From Sphingobium sp. AP50 (lineage in GTDB: Bacteria; Pseudomonadota; Alphaproteobacteria; Sphingomonadales; Sphingomonadaceae): 64,000 nucleotides of DNA. The number at the start of each line of letters is the position of its first letter. Position 1 is the first letter of the stretch. The notes under the pieces are model-generated. The model was not told the DNA's origin and ran no database searches. It saw only the letters and a list, made by a program, of their open reading frames with translations. The stretch spans positions 1 through 64,000 of the forward strand of contig NZ_FNYZ01000005.1 in assembly GCF_900109095.1 (NCBI RefSeq), in the 5' to 3' direction. Shown piece after piece: positions 56,301-63,700 of the stretch. A program made the position numbers and the translations under genes.

Positions 56301-57993
56301 AGATTATGACAAGGCGCTGATCTCCAAGGGCGGCGGCGTCTTTTCCCGTAGCCTGAAGCGCATCGCACTGACGCCCGAAATGCAGGCGATACTGGCCGTG
56401 ACGGACAAGGAAATGGAGCCGGCCGCTCTCATTTCCGCGATCCTGAAGGCGCCGGCCGACCTGCTGTGGTTCGGCGGCATCGGAACCTATGTGAAGGCGG
56501 CAGCGCAGAGCCATGGCGATGTCGGCGATCCCGCCAATGATCGCCTGCGCGTCAATGCCGAGCAGTTGCGCGTCAAGGTGGTGGGTGAAGGCGCCAATCT
56601 GGGCACGACCCAGGCGGGCCGTATCGCCTTCTCGCTGCGTGGCGGGCGGATCAACACCGACTTCATCGACAATTCGGCCGGCGTCGATTGTTCGGACAAT
56701 GAAGTGAATATCAAGATCGCGCTGAACAAGGAAATGGCGGAAGGCCGCCTGCCCTTCGACAAGCGCAACGCGCTGCTGGAAAGCATGACCGACGCCGTCG
56801 GGGCGATCGTGCTGGAGGATAATCGTCTTCAGGCGCTGGGCCTGTCGATCGCCGAAGCAGGCGGCGCGGCCGATCTGGCGTCTTATGTCCGCCTGATCGA
56901 GACGTTCGAGGAAAGCGGGCGGCTTGATCGTCAGGTCGAGGGGCTGGCAGCCAACGACCAGTTGCTGCGCCGGGGACAGGATGGGCTGGGCCTCACCCGC
57001 CCCGAACTGGCCGTACTGCTCTCCACCGCCAAGCTCGCCTTGCAGGATGCAATAGAGCATGGCGATCTGGCGACGGACGCCAGCATGGGTGCGGAACTGA
57101 CCGCCGCCTTCCCCCCTGCGATGCAGAAGAAGGAAGCGGACGCGATCGCAGCCCATGCGCTGAAGAAGGAAATCATCGCGACCAAGGTGGCGAACCGGAT
57201 CGTCAACCGGCTCGGCCTGATCCATCCGTTCGAACTGGCCGAGGAAGAGGGCTGCTCGCTCGCCGACCTTGCCAGCGCCTTCCTGATCGCGGAGCGGCTC
57301 TACGATATCCGCACTTTGTGGGATGATATCGACGCGGCCGACATGTCCGAAGCGGCGCGGCTTGCGCTGTTCAGCGACATTGCCAGCGGGATGCGGGCGC
57401 AGATTGCTGATATCCTGCGTGCCCTGCCCGCCGGCAGTCTGCCCGCACAGGGCCATGAGCGGCTGGCGAAGGGCGTCGGCGCACTGGCCGCGCAGGTCGA
57501 CGATCTGCTGACCAGCGAGGCACAGCGCCGGGTTAATGCCGTGACCGATCGTCTGCTGGGCCTAGGTGCACCCGAAGCACTGGCGGTGCGCACCGCCGGT
57601 CTGTTCAAGCTGGACGGGGCCGTCGGCATCGCGGCGCTCGCCGCGCGGCTGGATCTGGAAGAGATCGCGCTGACCCGCGCCTTCACCCATCTGGGCGAAG
57701 CGGTCGGCATCGACTGGGTTCAGTCCACCGCCGCCCGCATGGAGCCGTCCGACCCATGGGAGCGGTTGCTGATTTCCGGCGTGGCGCGTGACATGCAGCA
57801 GGTGCGGCTCGACTTCCTGGCACAGGGCAAGGGCAAGGACATCGCCCAGCATGTCGAGGAATGGCTGAAGGCCAAGGGCGCACGCATCCAGCAGTTCCGG
57901 TCGCTGGTCCACCGCGCCAAGGCGGCCGCGACGCCCAATGTCGCGATGCTGGCCGAGATTGCCGGGCAGGCACGCGGCCTTCTGGGCCGCTGA
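53329..57993 (+). CDS. Large NAD-dependent glutamate dehydrogenase (about 180 kDa type)
   Basis: 1554 residues, the length of the GDH-180 family found in alphaproteobacteria, Pseudomonas and actinobacteria. It oxidises glutamate to 2-oxoglutarate and ammonia with NAD+, feeding amino acids into the TCA cycle. The N-terminal half carries ACT-like regulatory regions; the catalytic core is at about 750-1200 with GGLRWSDRRDDFRTE, the Lys in NAVIVPTGAKGGFYPK and the NAD loop VVGCGDMSGDVFGNG. The start at 53329 has GAGG and GGAG upstream; a GTG nine bases earlier is possible. Confidence 0.96.
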   Translation: MTALVEAKSKEVDNNIRKALEDALSKGALPGESEGLDAAALSAAASFLGATSNGRKSGQAAIAVETLGEGANGRFMRLAVVNDDMPFLVDSIANALAAADITIHRLLHPVLSVERNGDGALSTILDDDAPGARRESMIYIETDRADAKARRALEKALAETLADVRAAVTDWNPMQSAMAADADAVPDEEGAALLRWFLARHFTQTGHEIVHRNGSSSAPLGICTRLDKPLIAPTSLEAAFTWFEEGKRTPLIIKSSRISRVHRHVLLDLIVIPIREGKDVKALSIHAGMWTSSGLAATPDKVPLLRSALSTLMDKFGFDPSGHAGKALAHALTALPHDITIGFDRETLERLALTFMSLSDRPRPKLALATSALARHLYAFVWLPRDELSTARRVAVQDMLAQAANGPVLSWSIALEEGGLALLRITLDLREGGVVPDTATLDRRLQQMVRGWVPAVEEALAETEEGGRAAALAQRFAPGFPLAYRNGAGPAEAAIDIRLIHGLSGEGDKSIRIYRNTEDSAERLRLKLYSQHTVALSEVVPVFENFGFRAIEEMTTAIDGGALGHVQRFVLELPAGGQSQGVIDRAEVVTEAIAQVLEGRAENDRFNELIVTAGLAPRSVVLFRALYRYLRQAGVAYGMATFAETLRKALGVTNNLITLFEALHDPAAQDGAADRIAQAQTEIDAGLEQVTAIDEDRVLRLLRAVITATLRTNFYAPAAQEALAFKLDSALVPGLPAPLPWREIWVYSPRVEGIHLRAGPVARGGLRWSDRRDDFRTEILGLMKAQRVKNAVIVPTGAKGGFYPKQLPSPQVDRDAWLAEGTESYRIFIRSLLSITDNIVKNKVKHPADVVIHDGDDPYFVVAADKGTATFSDVANAIALDQGFWLGDAFASGGSNGYDHKAMGITAKGAWISVQRHFAEMGIDVQSEPVSVVGCGDMSGDVFGNGMLLSKAIKLVAAFDHRHIFFDPAPDPAKSWEERNRMFALPRSSWEDYDKALISKGGGVFSRSLKRIALTPEMQAILAVTDKEMEPAALISAILKAPADLLWFGGIGTYVKAAAQSHGDVGDPANDRLRVNAEQLRVKVVGEGANLGTTQAGRIAFSLRGGRINTDFIDNSAGVDCSDNEVNIKIALNKEMAEGRLPFDKRNALLESMTDAVGAIVLEDNRLQALGLSIAEAGGAADLASYVRLIETFEESGRLDRQVEGLAANDQLLRRGQDGLGLTRPELAVLLSTAKLALQDAIEHGDLATDASMGAELTAAFPPAMQKKEADAIAAHALKKEIIATKVANRIVNRLGLIHPFELAEEEGCSLADLASAFLIAERLYDIRTLWDDIDAADMSEAARLALFSDIASGMRAQIADILRALPAGSLPAQGHERLAKGVGALAAQVDDLLTSEAQRRVNAVTDRLLGLGAPEALAVRTAGLFKLDGAVGIAALAARLDLEEIALTRAFTHLGEAVGIDWVQSTAARMEPSDPWERLLISGVARDMQQVRLDFLAQGKGKDIAQHVEEWLKAKGARIQQFRSLVHRAKAAATPNVAMLAEIAGQARGLLGR

Positions 57994-58010
57994 CCGCCCC
58001 GGCAGGCATG

Positions 58011-58047
58011 AAAAAGGCTCCATCCCGATCGGGATGGAGCCTTTTTT
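58011..58047 (+). terminator. Bidirectional terminator between GDH and mlaA
   Basis: Near-perfect stem (AAAAAGGCTCCATCCC / GGGATGGAGCCTTTTTT) centred on ATCGAT-like CGATCG, 18 bases after the GDH stop and 22 before the mlaA stop. A-run and T-run on both sides let it serve both convergent genes. Confidence 0.93.
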
Positions 58048-58068
58048 CTTGTCCGACGAAGCGGCTGC

Positions 58069-59058
58069 TTATTGGGGCTGGTCGGTGTCCGGATCATCGG
58101 CCGCCGGGGCGTCCTGATCGGGTATCGTCACCTTGGGCGCGCCCTTCTTGCCGGGTGTCGGCATATCCTCGCCATAAATGGGGACGACACCTTCCGGCGG
58201 GGCGCGGCCGTGCAGCGCGTCGATCTCCGCCTGCCGCTGCTTCATGTAGAGATTCTTGTAGACGGTATAGGGATCGTCTTCCTTGCGGATCGCCTGGATC
58301 GTCTCGTCAAAGGCCGCGCGCTCGCCCAACTGGTTGAGGATGGTCGCGGGGATGACATAGGTCGGCTTGTTGAACGGCTTGCCCACGGCGAAGGGCAGGA
58401 TCATCTTGTCGACCGTATCACCGATGATATCGCGCAGCGTGGTCGGCCCGACGATCGGCAGATACATGTACGGCCCCAGACCGACGCCATAATAGCCCAG
58501 CGTGTTGGCAAGGCCGTTGTTGCGATGGGGCAGATAGAAAGGCTTGCGCTTGGCGACGTCGAACAGGCCCAGGAAGCCCAGCGTCGAGTTGACGCCGAAG
58601 CGGCCGGCCGTCTCCGCCGCCTTGCCCGGCTTGAACTGGAGCAGATAGGCCGCGAACACGACCGGTTCCTGCAAATTGGAGAAGAAGTTGCGCAGCCCCT
58701 TTCGCACCGGACGCGGCAGGCCCTTATTATAGGCCTTGGCCATCGGCTCCAGGACGGCCTTGTCGACCGACTGCACCGCCTCGAAGCTCTTGGCGTTGAG
58801 CTGCTCCAGCGGGTCGCCCTTGGGCGCGCCCTTTTCGCCGGTGACGACGATGTCCTGCGGCTGATCGCCCGTAGCGGCGGGCGGCGGGGGCGGCGTATCT
58901 GTCGTGGCAGGTGGCGCCGTTTCGGTCGCAGCAGGCGCGGGCGCGCTGGCCTGTGCCAGTTCCGCTTCTGCCACGGCGGCCATAGCGATCTGCGGCGCAT
59001 CAGCCTCAGCCTGCGCGCCCATCATCATCATTCCCGCAGCAACGGCCGGCAGCAGCAT
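58069..59058 (-). CDS. mlaA: MlaA/VacJ-family phospholipid-transport protein
   Basis: 329 residues. The MlaA core is clear (about 85-270): FFSNLQEPVVFAAYLLQ, GRFGVNSTLGFLGLFDVA, GLANTLGYYGVGLGPYMYLP and IVGPTTLRDIIGD. MlaA removes misplaced phospholipids from the outer leaflet and passes them to MlaC. Unusual: the N-terminus MLLPAVAAGMMMM has no lipobox Cys, unlike the normal lipoprotein, and a long Ala/Pro/Thr linker (about 25-75) precedes the core. An AGGA site 8 bases before the ATG supports the start. No mlaBCDEF genes are nearby. Confidence 0.85.
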   Translation of the reverse strand: MLLPAVAAGMMMMGAQAEADAPQIAMAAVAEAELAQASAPAPAATETAPPATTDTPPPPPAATGDQPQDIVVTGEKGAPKGDPLEQLNAKSFEAVQSVDKAVLEPMAKAYNKGLPRPVRKGLRNFFSNLQEPVVFAAYLLQFKPGKAAETAGRFGVNSTLGFLGLFDVAKRKPFYLPHRNNGLANTLGYYGVGLGPYMYLPIVGPTTLRDIIGDTVDKMILPFAVGKPFNKPTYVIPATILNQLGERAAFDETIQAIRKEDDPYTVYKNLYMKQRQAEIDALHGRAPPEGVVPIYGEDMPTPGKKGAPKVTIPDQDAPAADDPDTDQPQ

Positions 59059-59232
59059 ATCTTATTCCTAGCAGCGGCCTTCACTCGCTCTCCTGAAGAG
59101 CGGGCCGATCCAATATCAGACGTACGGGCCATGGCTGACCCGTGTTACATCCAGCAAACACTGCGGCTAGAAGGGATAGCCCCCCCCGTCAATAGCGCGC
59201 CGCCGACGACGCCTGACGCCGCAGATCGCCCA

Positions 59233-59297
59233 TTGTTCCCGCAGTTTACATTTTAATACAATTTTCCTTTCGCGACTCATTTGCAATTGCGAGTCGC
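59233..59297 (+). promoter_or_regulatory. Promoter with palindromic operator of the flavin redox cluster
   Basis: A promoter-like pair (TTGTTC at 59233-59238, TACAAT at 59257-59262, 18-base spacing) is followed by an inverted repeat 59272-59297 with arms GCGACTC and GAGTCGC around a core containing the palindrome GCAATTGC. The repeat would cover the start of transcription, a classic place for a repressor such as Fur. Confidence 0.5.
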
Positions 59298-59346
59298 TCG
59301 CGGTATTTCGGCCACTCTATTTACCGCAGGACCAGCCCCTTTCCCG

Positions 59347-59991
59347 ATGCACGGAACCGCCCGTATCCAGACGCCCAAGAAGAAGAGCGCCAAAGCCTTC
59401 TGGATGAAGCAGCTTCACACCTGGCATTGGGTGAGTTCGGCGATCAGCCTGATCGGCCTGTTGCTGTTCGCCTTTACCGGCATCACGCTCAACCATGCCG
59501 CCGATGTCGAAGGTGCGCCGAAAACGGTGGAGAAAAGCGCCACCCTGCCCGCCGATCTGCTGAAGCAGGTCGCGGCCGACGATGCGGCTGACGCCAAGAA
59601 GCCCCTGCCCGCCCCGGTCGCGACATGGGTCGAAAAGGCCATCGGCCAGAGCGGCGAAGGCGTGGCCGAATGGTCGGCGGACGAAGTCTATCTGGCGCTG
59701 CCACGCCCCGGCGGCGACGGCTGGGTCGCGATCGACCGGCATAGCGGCGAAGTGACCAGCGAGAGTACCAGTCGGGGCTGGGTCAGTTACCTGAACGATC
59801 TGCACAAGGGCCGCAATGCGGGCACCGCGTGGAAATGGTTCATCGATATCTTTGCGGTCGCCTGTTTCCTGTTCGCGCTCACCGGACTGCTGTTGTTGCA
59901 GCTACACGCCAAGAAACGCCCGACCACCTGGCCGCTGGTAGCGGCCGGCCTCGCCATTCCGGCGATCCTAACCATCATCTTCATCCATTAA
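59347..59991 (+). CDS. PepSY-associated transmembrane protein (small three-helix type)
   Basis: 214 residues. Helices at about 29-49, 164-186 and 190-211, with a periplasmic domain (about 52-160) that resembles a PepSY fold. His residues sit at the membrane edges: His24, His27, His50, His153 and His187, in segments LHTWHWVSS, TLNH, LNDLHKGRN and LLQLHA. This His pattern matches PepSY_TM/PiuB-type proteins thought to carry heme and move electrons across the membrane. First gene of a four-gene set ending in apbE; inferred role is supplying electrons to the flavinylated partner. Confidence 0.82.
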   Translation: MHGTARIQTPKKKSAKAFWMKQLHTWHWVSSAISLIGLLLFAFTGITLNHAADVEGAPKTVEKSATLPADLLKQVAADDAADAKKPLPAPVATWVEKAIGQSGEGVAEWSADEVYLALPRPGGDGWVAIDRHSGEVTSESTSRGWVSYLNDLHKGRNAGTAWKWFIDIFAVACFLFALTGLLLLQLHAKKRPTTWPLVAAGLAIPAILTIIFIH

Positions 59992-60003
59992 AGGGGGACA
60001 TCC

Positions 60004-60528
60004 ATGCAGATCCGCCACAGCCTGTTGCTGACCGGCACGGCCGCGCTCGGCGCGGCCGCCACGCCGGCCAGCGCAGAGACGCTGAACCTCACCGTCAATA
60101 TTCCGCGCCTGTCGGTTGCCGAATATCATCGCCCCTATGTCGCCATCTGGATCGAGAAGGAAGGCGCCACGCCGCGCAGCCTGTCCGTCTGGTATGACGG
60201 AGCCAAGCGGAATGGCGAAGGCACCAAATGGCTGCGCGATGTGCGCCAGTGGTGGCGCGCCTCCGGACGGGCGATGAGCTTCCCGGCCAATGGCGTGACC
60301 GGCGCCACCCGTGCGCCGGGCGACAACAAGATCGCCTTCACATCCGGCAAGGGGCCGCTGGGCCAGCTGGCACCGGGCAATTACACTTTGCTGGTCGAAG
60401 CCGCACGCGAAGTCGGCGGCCGCGAAGTCGTCCGCCTGCCCTTCTCCTGGCCGCCCAAGCCGGGCGCAACCGTGAAGGCCGCAGGCAGCAGCGAACTGGG
60501 CGCCGTTGCCCTGACTTTCAGCAAATAA
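60004..60528 (+). CDS. DUF2271 exported protein, candidate flavinylated protein
   Basis: 174 residues. Sec signal (MQIRHSLLLTG to ATPASA, about residue 24) and a compact beta-rich domain (VAIWIEKEGATPRSLSVWYD, WWRASGRAMSFPA). The segment N96-G-V-T-G-A-T102 has the TGAT core and spacing of the site to which ApbE attaches FMN, with Asn where Asp is usual; Thr102 would be the FMN-bearing residue. Gap to the upstream gene is 12 bases, to the downstream gene 11, so the set is an operon. Confidence 0.85.
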   Translation: MQIRHSLLLTGTAALGAAATPASAETLNLTVNIPRLSVAEYHRPYVAIWIEKEGATPRSLSVWYDGAKRNGEGTKWLRDVRQWWRASGRAMSFPANGVTGATRAPGDNKIAFTSGKGPLGQLAPGNYTLLVEAAREVGGREVVRLPFSWPPKPGATVKAAGSSELGAVALTFSK

Positions 60529-60539
60529 GGGGATAGTCC

Positions 60540-61445
60540 ATGAAGGCCAAATATCTGATCGCGGGCGCAATCGCCGCCCTGATGCTGTCCGGCGCGGCGC
60601 AGGCGCATCGCCAGTGGATGCTGCCATCGTCCACCACCCTGTCGGGCACCGATAGCTGGGTCACGGTCGACGCGGCGGTCTCCAACGACCTTTTCTATTT
60701 CGAACATTTCCCGATGGGCACGGACAATATCGCCGTGACCGAGCCTGACGGCGCAACCGGCAAGATCGAAAATGCCGCCAAGGGCAAATATCGGTCGACC
60801 TTCGACGTGCACCTGACCAAGCCGGGCACCTATCGCATCGCCAATGTTTCGACCGGCGTGATGGGCAGCTATATGCTGAACGGCAAGCAGGAACGGCTGC
60901 CGCGGGGCACGACCAAGGACAAGCTGGCCAGCGCCATTCCGGCCGGCGCGACCGACGTGCAGACCGCCGAAATGTCCAACCGCAACGAGATTTTCGTGAC
61001 GCTGGGCGCGCCGACCAGCACCATCTTCAAGCCGACCGGTGAGGGCATCGAACTCGTCCCCGTGACCCACCCCAATGATCTGGTGTCGGGCGAAGCGGCG
61101 ACCTTCCAGTTCCTGCTGGACGGCAAGCCGGCGGCGGGCCTGAAGGTCACCGTCATCCCCGGCGGCATTCGCTATCGCGATGCGCTGGGCCAGATGGACC
61201 TGACCGCCGACAAAGATGGCAAGGTGTCGGTGACGTGGCCGACGCCGGGCATGTACTGGCTGAACGCCAGCCTGGGCGGTGGCCGTGAAGGTGGCGGCGA
61301 AGGTGGTCCTGGCGGTCCGGGTGGTCCCGGCGGTGCGGGGGCTCCCGGTGCTGGTGCGCCGCAGGGTCCACGTCCGCAGGCGCCCGCTGGTCCGCCGCAG
61401 CGCCGCGCCTCCTACATCACCACGCTGGAAGTGCTGGCGCCCTGA
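60540..61445 (+). CDS. DUF4198 periplasmic protein with Gly/Pro-rich insert
   Basis: 301 residues. Signal peptide (to AAQA) then HRQWMLPSSTTLSG. The protein has beta-sandwich repeats like those of DUF4198/NikM-type binding proteins (VTVDAAVSNDLFYFEH, FDVHLTKPGTYRIANVS, ATFQFLLDGKPAAGLKVTV). A Gly/Pro/Ala-rich stretch (about 250-285; repeats such as GGPGGPGGPGG) precedes a final strand (RRASYITTLEVLAP). The conserved His at the mature N-terminus (AHRQW) could bind metal. Role in the cluster is probably metal or heme handling; this is inference. Confidence 0.82.
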   Translation: MKAKYLIAGAIAALMLSGAAQAHRQWMLPSSTTLSGTDSWVTVDAAVSNDLFYFEHFPMGTDNIAVTEPDGATGKIENAAKGKYRSTFDVHLTKPGTYRIANVSTGVMGSYMLNGKQERLPRGTTKDKLASAIPAGATDVQTAEMSNRNEIFVTLGAPTSTIFKPTGEGIELVPVTHPNDLVSGEAATFQFLLDGKPAAGLKVTVIPGGIRYRDALGQMDLTADKDGKVSVTWPTPGMYWLNASLGGGREGGGEGGPGGPGGPGGAGAPGAGAPQGPRPQAPAGPPQRRASYITTLEVLAP

Positions 61446-61555
61446 TAACGGCGCGTCCTGACTTTACCCGTGTCGCGATAGCGCCCGACCTGTCGCCCGA
61501 GCATTTTGCCGGGCGGCAGCCTTCGGGCGCTATCGTCGCATATGGCGGCTCCACC

Positions 61556-62419
61556 ATGGGGACAAGCTGGTCGGCACAGGTCGTCGATCCGCCAGCGGGC
61601 TGCCTGACCGCGATCGAGGCGGTGCTGGCGCGCATCATCGAACAGATGAGCAATTGGGAGCCGGACTCCGTCATCAGCCGCTTCAACCGGCTGACCGTGG
61701 GCGAATGGATGCCGATTCCCGATGAGATGCGGACGGTGCTGGCCGCCGGGCTGGAAATGGCGCGCCTGTCGAGCGGCGCCTTCGATCCCGCCATCGGTCG
61801 GCTGGTCGACCAATGGGGCTTCGGCCCCGGCACGCAGTCCGTGTCGGAAACCATACCCGCGCCGTGGACTCGCATCGAGATCGATGGCTGGCGGGCGCGC
61901 CGTCTGGCCGACGTGACGCTGGATTTCTCCGGCATTGCCAAGGGCTTCGCCGTGGATGCGGTAGCGACAGAATTGCGCGCGCTAGGCGTCGTCCACTTTC
62001 TGGTCGAGATTGGCGGGGAATTGCGCGGCGATGGCATCAGGCCCGACTTTCAGCCCTGGTGGGTCGATGTCGAAGCGCCACCGGACCTGATCGTGCCGAC
62101 GCTGCGGGTGGCGCTGTGCGACCTCGCCATCGCGACATCCGGCGACTATCGCCGCTTTCGGCTGGCGGACGAGAGCCGCCTGTCCCACAGCATCGACCCT
62201 GCCACCGGCGCGCCGATTGCGCAGGGTGTCGCATCGGTTACGGTGCTGCACGAACAGACGATGATGGCCGACGCCTGGGCGACCGCGATCACCGTGATGG
62301 GGCCAGACAAGGGCATGAAGTTGGCCACTCGCCACGATCTGGCCGCCCGGCTGGTGCTGCGGACATCAGCGGGCGCGCAGGAATATATGACGCCCCGGCT
62401 GGCCGCGATGCTGGCGTGA
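61556..62419 (+). CDS. apbE: FAD:protein FMN transferase (ApbE)
   Basis: 287 residues from the first ATG in the frame. Family motifs: MGTSWSAQV at the start, MSNWEPDSVISRFN, LSSGAFDPAIGRLVD, LDFSGIAKGFAVDA, FLVEIGGELRGDG, IATSGDYRRFR, SHSIDPATG and MMADAWATAIT. ApbE joins FMN from FAD to Thr in target proteins. The frame is open back to the end of the DUF4198 gene and reads sensibly (PDFTRVAIAPDLSPEH), so the true start may be a CTG overlapping the upstream stop. No signal peptide is visible in either case. Confidence 0.9.
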   Translation: MGTSWSAQVVDPPAGCLTAIEAVLARIIEQMSNWEPDSVISRFNRLTVGEWMPIPDEMRTVLAAGLEMARLSSGAFDPAIGRLVDQWGFGPGTQSVSETIPAPWTRIEIDGWRARRLADVTLDFSGIAKGFAVDAVATELRALGVVHFLVEIGGELRGDGIRPDFQPWWVDVEAPPDLIVPTLRVALCDLAIATSGDYRRFRLADESRLSHSIDPATGAPIAQGVASVTVLHEQTMMADAWATAITVMGPDKGMKLATRHDLAARLVLRTSAGAQEYMTPRLAAMLA

Positions 62420-62697
62420 AAAAATAGGAAAAGCCGCGCTTAACTTCGCACATTTCCCGCGAGTTTCGACATATTGAAACAGATGTAGGAAATTTTGTTT
62501 CGCGGCCGACGAGCCTGTTTGCGTTGGACAGAGCGACTGAAGCCTAGCAAGGTGGGGGCCGGTAGGACAGATTTGGGTGGGGAAGCGACGGTCTGCTCAT
62601 CCTCCCCAAGCTTGCTTGGGGAGGATTTCATAGCCACCTTTGCTCAAAATCCGCCGAAATCCTGCATTGGCCGTGCGTCTGTCGAACTCTTCTATGC
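62420..62697. other. Non-coding gap carrying a palindromic repeat
   Basis: No gene is recognised in these 278 bases; a 65-codon minus-strand frame through it looks like repeat-derived noise. It holds the 28-base palindrome at 62599-62626. Confidence 0.5.
62599..62626. repeat. Perfect 13-bp palindrome, REP-like
   Basis: Arms ATCCTCCCCAAGC and GCTTGGGGAGGAT around a 2-base loop, in a non-coding gap. Such CTCCCC...GGGGAG elements are dispersed in sphingomonad genomes. It could also act as a terminator for apbE. Confidence 0.75.
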
Positions 62698-63198
62698 CTA
62701 ACAGCGCTTACGCACCACGGCCGTCCCGTCGTTGGTGATCGTCAGCGCCTGACCATCGGCTGAGGGTCGCATCTGGAGGGTGCGGGTCCAGCTTTGGCCT
62801 TCGCCGGTGAAGGCGGCGTCCACTGCGACGCGGCCGTCGCTCTCTGCGCGGACCGCCTTCACGGTGCCGACGCTTTCGTGGAAGATCAGGCTGTCGGGGG
62901 CGACCTTGAGTTCCAGCGGGGCGGCGCGGTCGCCGCATTTTTCCTGTTCGCCCACCCAGCGCCCCTGAAAGGCGGCGGGGATCAGGCCGTCCGGCGCGGC
63001 GGGCGGCGGGGGCGTATCGACGGTGGGGGATGGCTCCATCGGCGCTATGCCATTGGCGGGCGCGTCGGCCGGGCGGGCGTCCGGCACGGCCTGATCCAAT
63101 ATATTGGTGACGACGCCGGGTTGCTTGGCGGCGTCCCGATCCTGCTTGCCGCAGGCGGCGATCGGCAGGAGCAGGCTGAGCAAGATCATCCTCTTCAT
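62698..63198 (-). CDS. Lipoprotein of unknown function
   Basis: 166 residues. Signal MKRMILLSLLLPIAACGK with a lipobox (PIAAC, Cys16). A Pro/Ala-rich linker (about 20-72) is followed by a small domain with FQGRWVGEQEKCG, LKVAPDSLIFHES and a last strand ending in Arg-Lys-Arg-Cys. The two Cys of the mature domain could form a disulfide. No recognised family. The start at 63198 was chosen for the lipoprotein signal. Confidence 0.7.
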   Translation of the reverse strand: MKRMILLSLLLPIAACGKQDRDAAKQPGVVTNILDQAVPDARPADAPANGIAPMEPSPTVDTPPPPAAPDGLIPAAFQGRWVGEQEKCGDRAAPLELKVAPDSLIFHESVGTVKAVRAESDGRVAVDAAFTGEGQSWTRTLQMRPSADGQALTITNDGTAVVRKRC

Positions 63199-63292
63199 GA
63201 TCAAGGAACCCGGCGCGCGGCGCGCGGTTCCGTCGCATGACTTGGGCCGGGGACCGTGATAGCGTGCCGGGACCATGAGAGGAGTCGAGGCG

Positions 63293-63700
63293 ATGCCGGT
63301 ATTGGGAATGGGTGGCCTGTTCTTTCGATCGCGCGATCCCGATGCGCTGGCCGCCTGGTATCGCACGCATCTGAATGTCGGCGGGGGATGCGTCGTGAAT
63401 CCCGATGACGAACCCAATGAATGGATATGGCAACCGCTGGGCGGGCCGATGGTGTTTGCCCCGTTCAAGGCGGACAGCGATTATTTCGCCGCCGACAAGG
63501 CCTTCATGCTGAATTTTCGTGTTTCCGATCTGGATTCGCTGCTGGCGGACTTGCGCGCGGCGGACGTTGAGATCATCACCAAGCCCGAATGGGACGACCC
63601 CATGCTCGGCCGTTTTGCCCGCATTCATGACCCGGAGGGCAATGCGATCGAATTATGGGAACAGCCCGACCAACGCCCGACCCAAGGAAGTGATCTATGA
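63293..63700 (+). CDS. VOC-superfamily (glyoxalase-like) protein
   Basis: 135 residues. One vicinal-oxygen-chelate fold with two beta-alpha-beta-beta-beta units: GGLFFRSRDPDALAAWYRTHL, then MLNFRVSDLDSLLADLRA and FARIHDPEGNAIELWE with the metal-binding Glu near the end. These proteins act on small molecules such as methylglyoxal adducts or antibiotics. ATG at 63275 is a possible earlier start. Its stop overlaps the ATG of the peroxiredoxin gene (ATGA). Confidence 0.82.
   Translation: MPVLGMGGLFFRSRDPDALAAWYRTHLNVGGGCVVNPDDEPNEWIWQPLGGPMVFAPFKADSDYFAADKAFMLNFRVSDLDSLLADLRAADVEIITKPEWDDPMLGRFARIHDPEGNAIELWEQPDQRPTQGSDL

Noticed and set aside
55456..57456. A 666-codon minus-strand frame through the glutamate dehydrogenase
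   Set aside because: Antisense shadow caused by high GC and codon bias; no domain features.
62440..62637. A 65-codon minus-strand frame after apbE
   Set aside because: It runs through a palindromic repeat and lacks coding signature; likely repeat-derived.
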